This document shows positions 58,685-64,000 of a DNA stretch of 64,000 nucleotides, piece by piece. This stretch comes from JAOUGY01 sp963825585 (GTDB lineage: Bacteria > Actinomycetota > Acidimicrobiia > Spongiisociales > ZC4RG35). The DNA is taken from assembly GCA_963825585.1 (NCBI GenBank), contig CAWGTX010000006.1, positions 434,001 through 498,000 on the forward strand. Reading direction: 5' to 3'. The notes beneath the pieces were generated by a model. The model saw only the letters and a list, made by a program, of their open reading frames with translations, did not search any database and was not told where the DNA came from. A program made the position numbers and the translations under genes. How positions within the stretch are numbered: the stretch's first letter is position 1; each line of letters begins with the position of its first letter.

Positions 58685-59779
58685 TCAGTCCTCGAGTGCA
58701 GACTCCAGCTCGTCGTCGGCCCCGGCCACGATCGCCAGGTCGATGGGAGTGTCATCGTCGACCGAGACCATGTCTTCCGCGTCCGGTGTCGCAGCCGGCT
58801 TCGGGGCGACCAGCTCGTAGATCTTGGCCTGCAGCTGCATGGCGACCTCCGGATTCTCCCTGAGGAACCGCTTGGAGTTCTCACGGCCTTGACCGAGCTG
58901 ATCCTGTTCGAATGTGAACCATGCTCCACTCTTGCGAACCACCCCGTGATCGACGGCCACGTCGAGGAGACTGCCTTCACGGGAGATGCCCTCGCCGAAC
59001 ATGATGTCGAACTCGGCTTGACGGAACGGTGGCGCCATCTTGTTCTTGGCGACCTTCACTCGGGTGCGGTTGCCGACCTGCTCGCCGCCATCCTTGATGG
59101 TCTCGATCCGACGGACATCCAACCGGACCGATGAGTAGAACTTCAGGGCCCGACCACCGGGGGTGGTCTCGGGTGACCCGAACATGACGCCGATCTTCTC
59201 ACGGAGCTGGTTGATGAACACGGCGGTCGTCTTCGAGCGATTCAGGTTGGCGGTCAACTTGCGCAGCGCCTGCGACATCAACCGGGCCTGAAGTCCCACA
59301 TGGGTGTCACCCATCTCACCTTCGATCTCGGCCCGTGGCACCAGCGCTGCCACCGAGTCGATCACGATCACGTCGAGGGCACCCGAACGCACCAGCATGT
59401 CAGCGATCTCGAGAGCCTGCTCCCCGGTATCGGGCTGGGAGATCAAGAGCTCGTCGACGTCCACGCCGAGCGCCTTGGCGTAGATCGGATCCATGGCGTG
59501 CTCGGCGTCGATGAAGGCGGCGATGCCTCCGTTGCGCTGCGCCTCGGCCACCACGTGCAGAGCGAGCGTCGTCTTACCCGAACTCTCCGGACCGTAGATC
59601 TCGACCACGCGTCCCCGAGGGAGTCCGCCGATACCGAGTGCGAGGTCGAGCGACAGTGCTCCGGTGGAGATGACTTCGACGGCCTGGGCGCCGACCTCGC
59701 CCATCTTCATGATGGCGCCCTTGCCGAACTGCTTTTCGATCTGCGACAGGGCCATGTCCAGTGCCTTGTCTCGCTCCAT
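58685..59779 (-). CDS. recA: Recombinase RecA
   Basis: Strand-exchange protein and coprotease for LexA. The 364-residue protein has MERDKALDMALSQIEKQFGKG, Walker A GPESSGKTTLAL, Walker B VIVIDSVAAL, and loop L2 region FINQLREKIGVMFGSPETTPGG. AGGAGTGAGG precedes ATG 59779. An SOS box is found 220 bases upstream at 60000-60013. The usual partner recX is missing downstream; rny follows instead. The acidic C-terminal tail (SVDDDTPIDLAIVAGADDE) is present. Confidence 0.98.
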   Translation of the reverse strand: MERDKALDMALSQIEKQFGKGAIMKMGEVGAQAVEVISTGALSLDLALGIGGLPRGRVVEIYGPESSGKTTLALHVVAEAQRNGGIAAFIDAEHAMDPIYAKALGVDVDELLISQPDTGEQALEIADMLVRSGALDVIVIDSVAALVPRAEIEGEMGDTHVGLQARLMSQALRKLTANLNRSKTTAVFINQLREKIGVMFGSPETTPGGRALKFYSSVRLDVRRIETIKDGGEQVGNRTRVKVAKNKMAPPFRQAEFDIMFGEGISREGSLLDVAVDHGVVRKSGAWFTFEQDQLGQGRENSKRFLRENPEVAMQLQAKIYELVAPKPAATPDAEDMVSVDDDTPIDLAIVAGADDELESALED

Positions 59780-59999
59780 GTTCCTCACTCCTCGATCTCG
59801 TTTCGCTAGGTCGATCCGGTGGGCCAACCCGCCGATACCGACTCGGTTCCGTCTCGTCCGTCTTTCCGCAGCTCGTGTCGTTCCGTCGCAGCAAGTGTCT
59901 GTTCCGTCACGGCCCGGAGGAAGTCCGGGATCGACACGCAAGATCAACATACGTTTCCGGTGTGACAAATTACGCACCTGTCACTCGACGGCACACTAT

Positions 60000-60013
60000 C
60001 GAACACCCGTTCG
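60000..60013. promoter_or_regulatory. SOS box upstream of recA
   Basis: CGAACACCCGTTCG fits CGAAC-N4-GTTCG with both half-sites perfect. It lies between recA and thpR, so it could serve recA from a promoter ~200 bases upstream of its start. Confidence 0.85.
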
Positions 60014-60072
60014 TATGGCAAGGATTTCCGACATCGGTGGTCCGGTACGGACGGCAGAGGGTGCGATGCCTC

Positions 60073-60627
60073 TCACACCAACGGGAATTCCTCGATCTGC
60101 TCGTACCAGGTGGAGCCGGCGAGATGCGACCGGTACAGCCCCACCGAGGTGACCTCGAATCGGATCGGCGGCAGCACCAGGGTGTCGATCAACCAACGGA
60201 TGTCTTCGTCAGGACGGAGTCGGCTCAGGGTCACATGGGGTATGTACGGGCGATCTTCCGGGGCGAATCCGACCACCTCGGCCTCCTCGTCGATGACCCC
60301 GGCCAACTCGGCGAGGCGGTCCGCACCTCGGGACACGCCCACCCACAGGACCGTCGCTCGACGGGGGTTGGGGAAGGCGCCCAGCCCCGAGAGCTCGACG
60401 AAGAAGGGCGCTCCGAGGTGGGCCTGGTCGAGACCGGCGAGCAACCGGTCTTTCACCACCTCGTCGGTGTCACCGAGGTAACGGAGCGTCAGATGCCAGT
60501 TGCCGGGCGGGCTGGGACGGCCCGGGAGCGGAAGGTCCGCACGTCCCGCCATGATCACGGCGGCCAGCAGATCGCGGATCGGCTGAGGGAGGCCCACAGC
60601 CAGGAAGAGCGGGCCTACCGATCCCAC
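60073..60627 (-). CDS. thpR: RNA 2',3'-cyclic phosphodiesterase
   Basis: A 184-residue 2H-phosphoesterase of the ThpR/LigT family. The two catalytic HxT motifs are NWHLTLRYLG and IPHVTLSRLR. The start is GTG 60627, which overlaps the cinA 3' end (60615), so the two are coupled. In actinobacteria and others, this gene is often near cinA and recA. Its cellular substrate is not known. Confidence 0.92.
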   Translation of the reverse strand: MGSVGPLFLAVGLPQPIRDLLAAVIMAGRADLPLPGRPSPPGNWHLTLRYLGDTDEVVKDRLLAGLDQAHLGAPFFVELSGLGAFPNPRRATVLWVGVSRGADRLAELAGVIDEEAEVVGFAPEDRPYIPHVTLSRLRPDEDIRWLIDTLVLPPIRFEVTSVGLYRSHLAGSTWYEQIEEFPLV

Positions 60628-61859
60628 CAGATACCCGAGACCGCCAACCGCGCCAGATGCAGCGCCGATGTTGCCGTGTAGGTACGGACCCGCTCCCGAT
60701 CGCCCGGCAACCGGAGCGTCTTCGCCTGGGCGTCCTCCGGCGTGGCCACTGCCACGATCATCGTGCCGGCCGGGGCATCATGGGGGTCGGGACCGGCGGC
60801 ACCGGTCACGGAGATGGCGACGTCGACTCCCAGATGTTCGCGAGCGCCCTGAGCCATGGCGAGCGCCATCGCCTCGCTGACGACACCGGCGTCCACCTCG
60901 GTGTCGGTGATGCCCAGCAGGCGCCGCTTCTCCTCGACGTCATAAGCGACTATCGAACCCCGGTAGGTAGCCGACGCACCGGAGACGGATGTGATCCGGG
61001 CCGCCACCAGCCCACCTGTGGCGGATTCGGCGGTTCCCAACGTCCAGCCTCGTTCCACCAGGAGTCCGAGCAGGATCGGCTCGATCGAGTCGTCGTCGAA
61101 GCCGAACACGGCCGGACTCAAACGCGAGACGACCTCGGCTTCGATCGGTGCGATCAGCCGTTCGGCCTCCGCCAGGGTCCCGGCGGCGGCGGTGATCCGG
61201 ACCTTGATCTCGCCGTCCGAGGCGAGGAAGGCAATGGAGGGGTTGGTGCCGTCCTGGTAGAGGTCCTCACAGAGCTCACCCACTGCCGCCTCACCCCTCC
61301 CCCACGTCCGGATCACCCGGGAACGGAGGACACGCTCGACGCCTGCCTTCGCCCGGATGCGGGGCAGGACCTGCTCGGCCAGCAGCTGTTCCATCTCCCG
61401 AGGAACACCAGGAACCGCAAAGACCAGGGTCCCCTCGTGATTGAGGAAGATGCCAGGTGCGGTTCCCTTCGGATTGGCCAGCAGCTCGGCGCCGTCGGGG
61501 TACTCGGCCTGGCGCAGGTTCGACTCAGGCATGTCACGGCCCAGGTCGGCAAACCTCTTCCGGAGGGCGGCGGCGTACTCGTCGCTGAAACGCATCTCGC
61601 GTCCGGTTGCTGCGCACATACCCTCACGGGTCATGTCGTCCTGGGTGGGGCCGATCCCGCCGGTGATGATCACGGCGTCCGATCGGCTGATCGCCAGTCG
61701 AAGGGCGGCTTCGAGACGTCCCAGGTTGTCGCCCACGACCTGTTGGTAGTTGGCATCGAGCCCGGACTCTGCGAGTGAGGCGCCGATGTGGGCGGCATTG
61801 CCGTTGACGATCTGGCCCAGCAGCAGCTCGGTACCCACCGCCACCACTTCGACGATCAT
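60615..61859 (-). CDS. cinA: CinA-family nicotinamide-nucleotide amidohydrolase
   Basis: A 414-residue two-domain protein. The N-terminal MoaB/COG1058 domain has VAVGTELLLGQIVNGN, ITGGIGPTQDDMT and VPGVPREMEQL; the C-terminal CinA domain has LGTAESATGGLVAARIT and SVTGAAGPDPHDAPAGT, with the nucleophilic Ser of the deamidase in AESATGG. ATG 61859 overlaps the rimO stop as ATGA. It belongs to the rimO-cinA-thpR unit upstream of recA. Confidence 0.94.
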   Translation of the reverse strand: MIVEVVAVGTELLLGQIVNGNAAHIGASLAESGLDANYQQVVGDNLGRLEAALRLAISRSDAVIITGGIGPTQDDMTREGMCAATGREMRFSDEYAAALRKRFADLGRDMPESNLRQAEYPDGAELLANPKGTAPGIFLNHEGTLVFAVPGVPREMEQLLAEQVLPRIRAKAGVERVLRSRVIRTWGRGEAAVGELCEDLYQDGTNPSIAFLASDGEIKVRITAAAGTLAEAERLIAPIEAEVVSRLSPAVFGFDDDSIEPILLGLLVERGWTLGTAESATGGLVAARITSVSGASATYRGSIVAYDVEEKRRLLGITDTEVDAGVVSEAMALAMAQGAREHLGVDVAISVTGAAGPDPHDAPAGTMIVAVATPEDAQAKTLRLPGDRERVRTYTATSALHLARLAVSGIWWDR

Positions 61860-63182
61860 CGGCGAACCGGCTCGAGCACGGTCGCTTCGAGATCGGGTCC
61901 GAAGGCGCCCGTGATCCGAGCGTCCACGAGATCGCCCGGCGAGCCTGTGTCGAGGGTGATCATGCCGTCGATCTCGGGCGCCTCCCGGTAGGAGCGACCG
62001 ACCGGTACGCCGTCCTCCACCTGGTCGATCAGAACCGCCAGCGTCTGCCCCACCTGGGACAGGTTCGTCTCGGCGGTGATCTCCTCCTGAGTCCCCTGGA
62101 GATACCTCAAGCGATCCTCGATGTCGGATCGATCTACCCTTCCGTCCATCTCCGCGGCAGGAGTGCCCTGTTCTGGGGAATACGGGAAGAAGCCCGCCCA
62201 GTCCAGCCGCACATCTTCGAGGAACTCGGCCAGGTCCTCGACGTGATCGTCGGTCTCCCCCGGGAACCCAACGATGAACGAGCTGCGCAGAGCCGCCCCC
62301 GGGGCAGCCTCTCGGATGGATGCGATGAGCTCCCGGTACCGGGTTCCGTCGCCGGGTCGCTTCATTCCCGCGGAGCAGCTCCCCCGAGGAGTGTTGAAGG
62401 GACAGATCGAAGTACGAGGCGACCCGGGGGTTGGATGCCATCTCCTCGATGAGGGACGGCCGGATCTCCTTCGGGTAGAGATAGAGAAGTCGAGCGGTGT
62501 CCAGACCATCGACGTCGGTGACGAAGCGCAGCAGATCGACGATGTTCCAACTCTCGTCGGCGTCCCGGCCATAGGCCGCGAGATCCTGCGCCACCAGGAC
62601 GATCTCGGAGACGCCGGCCTCCGTGAGACCCGCCATCTCGTCACGGATCTCGATGGGACGCCGGGAACGCTGCTTGCCCCTGATCAGCGGGATTGCGCAG
62701 AACGTGCACGGCTTGTCACATCCCTCCGCCACCTTGACGTAGGCATACGGAAGAGCCGGCGCCGGCCGGGTGACGAGATTGAGGATGTCCATCCGGGGCC
62801 GGCGTTTGATCTCGACTGGGCTCCACTTGGTGAGCCCGTCCAGCGTGGAGATGAGGTCTCCATACCGGTCGAGTCCGATGACGGCGTCGACCTCGGGGAG
62901 CGCCTCGGTGACCTCGACCCCGAACCGCTGGGCCATACACCCGATGACGATCGTCTTTGCGTCGGAACGCTTGACGTCCTGTACTTCGAGGATGGTGTCG
63001 ACCGACTCCCGGCGTGCCTCCTCGATGAAGGCACACGTGTTGACCATCACCACATCGGCGGTCTCGGGCGACGAAGCGAGCACGTAGCCGGACTCGGCGA
63101 GCATCACCTCGACCTTCTCGGAGTCGACCTGGTTCTTGGCGCAGCCGAGCGTGGTCAGCCACACGGTGGGGGACGAAGACAT
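61856..63182 (-). pseudogene. rimO: Ribosomal protein S12 methylthiotransferase RimO with one-base frameshift
   Basis: Radical SAM enzyme that methylthiolates Asp of ribosomal protein S12. Frame 1 from ATG 63182 has LTTLGCAKNQVDSEK, NTCAF, and the radical SAM motif CDKPCTFC, up to LQHSSGELLRG. It then breaks: an extra A in GGGAATGAAG near 62365 shifts the frame, and the rest (MKRPGDGTRYRELI, SSFIVGFPGETDDHV, FPYSPEQGTPAAEMDG, VGRSYREAPEIDG) continues to the stop at 61856. The span of 1327 bases equals 442 codons plus one base, consistent with a single insertion. Everything else is intact, so a sequencing or assembly error is as likely as true loss. Confidence 0.88.
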
Positions 63183-63203
63183 CGCCGGTGAGTGTAGAAG
63201 GTT

Positions 63204-63238
63204 CGAGCTACGAGCTACGACCTACGAGCTACGAGCTG
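63204..63238. repeat. Heptamer tandem array
   Basis: Five units cgagcta, cgagcta, cgaccta, cgagcta, cgagctg between the start of rimO and the end of the alpha/beta hydrolase gene. The palindromic AGCT in each unit means that it can also pair with itself. Confidence 0.8.
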
Positions 63239-63996
63239 GTCGACCATCCATCAACCCGGATGTTCTCGCCGGACAGTCCGTCGACTGCCAGGAGGGCGCC
63301 GATCGTCGCATCCGCCACCTCGTCCCACTGCGCCTCGGGAGCAATGGTTGGGGTTCCGTCGCCGCGTTGGGGGCCGTAGTTGCCGAACTGAGCGTGGTTA
63401 CCGCCCTCGATCTCCACGAAGGCGACGTCGAGTGGCAGGTTGTCTTCGGCGGCGAGTACCTCGGCCGGGGTCGACAGCCCGTCTTCGGATGCGTAGATCG
63501 ACGATACGATCAGGTCGGTGCCCGCGAGGTCCAGCGACTCCTCTGGGTAGGACCCCCACAGCACGAGACCCTCGATCTCCGGGTTGGCGGCGGCGTAGCG
63601 GGCGGCCATCACCCCGCCCAGGGAGTGCCCGGCGATCACCCATCGGTCGATATCCGGGTTCTCTGCAATGACGGCGTCGGCTGCGTCCGCATCGAAGATG
63701 GCGAAGTTGAGCGTGAGTCTGGGAACGAAAACGGGATACCCGGCGGCGGCGATCCGCTCGACGACCGGTGCGTACGCCTCGGGGACGACCCGTGCGCCGG
63801 TGTAGACGATGAGTCCGGTGGCGGCACCGCCCGGCACCATCAGGTCGCCGTCGTCGAGCGTGGCACAGGCGTCCGGACAGGCGACGTCCACGAAGTCGAC
63901 GGCTCGAAGGGGCGAGAGCAGGAGGAACCACGCTGCTGTCGCGGCGACCAGCACCAACCCGGCGGTCCACATCATCAGACGGCGGAGCCGACTCAT
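63229..63996 (-). CDS. Alpha/beta hydrolase, membrane-anchored or exported
   Basis: A 255-residue protein with an N-terminal hydrophobic signal or anchor (TAGLVLVAATAAWFLLLSPL) and an alpha/beta-hydrolase domain: nucleophile elbow VIAGHSLGGVMAAR, aspartate region near YASEDGLSTPAE, and the catalytic histidine in EGGNHAQFGNYG. ATG 63996 lies four bases from the window edge. Its 3' end reaches into the heptamer array. It belongs to the family of small alpha/beta hydrolases acting outside the membrane; the substrate is unknown. Confidence 0.85.
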   Translation of the reverse strand: MSRLRRLMMWTAGLVLVAATAAWFLLLSPLRAVDFVDVACPDACATLDDGDLMVPGGAATGLIVYTGARVVPEAYAPVVERIAAAGYPVFVPRLTLNFAIFDADAADAVIAENPDIDRWVIAGHSLGGVMAARYAAANPEIEGLVLWGSYPEESLDLAGTDLIVSSIYASEDGLSTPAEVLAAEDNLPLDVAFVEIEGGNHAQFGNYGPQRGDGTPTIAPEAQWDEVADATIGALLAVDGLSGENIRVDGWSTSS

Positions 63997-64000
63997 GACC

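Noticed and set aside
60615..63182. Single 855-residue RimO-CinA fusion
   Set aside because: The middle 150 residues are nonsense-like, and the proper RimO C-terminus is found in another frame, so this is a frameshift and not a fusion.
1..64000. CRISPR array, prophage or intact insertion sequence
   Set aside because: No regularly spaced long repeats, no cas, integrase or transposase frame was found; the 7/8-base arrays have no spacers.

Overview
The window is high-GC DNA from an uncultured-looking member of the Actinomycetota, most likely the class Acidimicrobiia. The lineage call rests on several markers seen together: mycothiol biochemistry (mshD, mscR), a phosphatidylinositol-mannoside gene block in the mycobacterial order (pgsA-patA-pimA, then pdxS-pdxT-yebC), actinobacterial SOS boxes (CGAAC-N4-GTTCG) upstream of lexA and recA, the lexA / LysM protein / nrdR neighbourhood, and repeated secreted modules of the type GC-x-PP...FCP-x-D-x-x-TR-x-Q-M-AAF that are typical of Acidimicrobiia. 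No rRNA, CRISPR array, phage or intact insertion sequence was seen.

1-4.6 kb (minus): tryptophan operon trpE-ygfZ-trpC-trpF-trpB(partial). 4.7-10.7 kb: ccdA, MFS transporter, MATE transporter with nth, and a plus-strand run xpt-thioesterase-EamA. 11.4-15.3 kb: a two-domain ThyX-like protein, a small protein and a tandem ArsA/Get3-like ATPase pair. 15.3-20.1 kb (minus): yebC, pdxT, pdxS, pimA, patA, pgsA. 20.2-30.9 kb: EF-G-like GTPase, citrate synthase, thrS with a small membrane protein, a degenerate APH-fold protein, zinc ribbon, mshD, patatin, a fluC pair and an enoyl-CoA hydratase-like gene.

31.0-31.5 kb holds the most striking gene: a peroxiredoxin frame interrupted by one in-frame TGA exactly where the peroxidatic cysteine belongs, which I read as a candidate selenoprotein.

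32-46 kb is accessory: secreted proteins with SLH-like repeats, four intact threonine-rich lipoproteins and one truncated one, decayed VapBC remnants, a broken amidohydrolase, dispersed repeats, and a tRNA-Val(CAC) at the right edge. 46-50.4 kb: small membrane and metallopeptidase genes, the mscR/MBL detoxification pair, two small conserved proteins, and a Val-Cys-Gly tRNA cluster. 50.4-64 kb is core again: dut, nrdR, LysM protein, lexA, dapF, miaA, miaB, rny, recA, thpR, cinA, rimO (one-base frameshift) and an alpha/beta hydrolase.

A recurring non-coding theme is short tandem arrays of 7- or 8-base words, often as facing inverted arms, at gene ends (4.6, 10.8, 13.1, 23.6, 30.9, 49.7, 63.2 kb). 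Each locus has its own word but the architecture is the same. Single-base frameshifts (rimO, the SLH/transglycosylase gene) could be assembly errors and are flagged.
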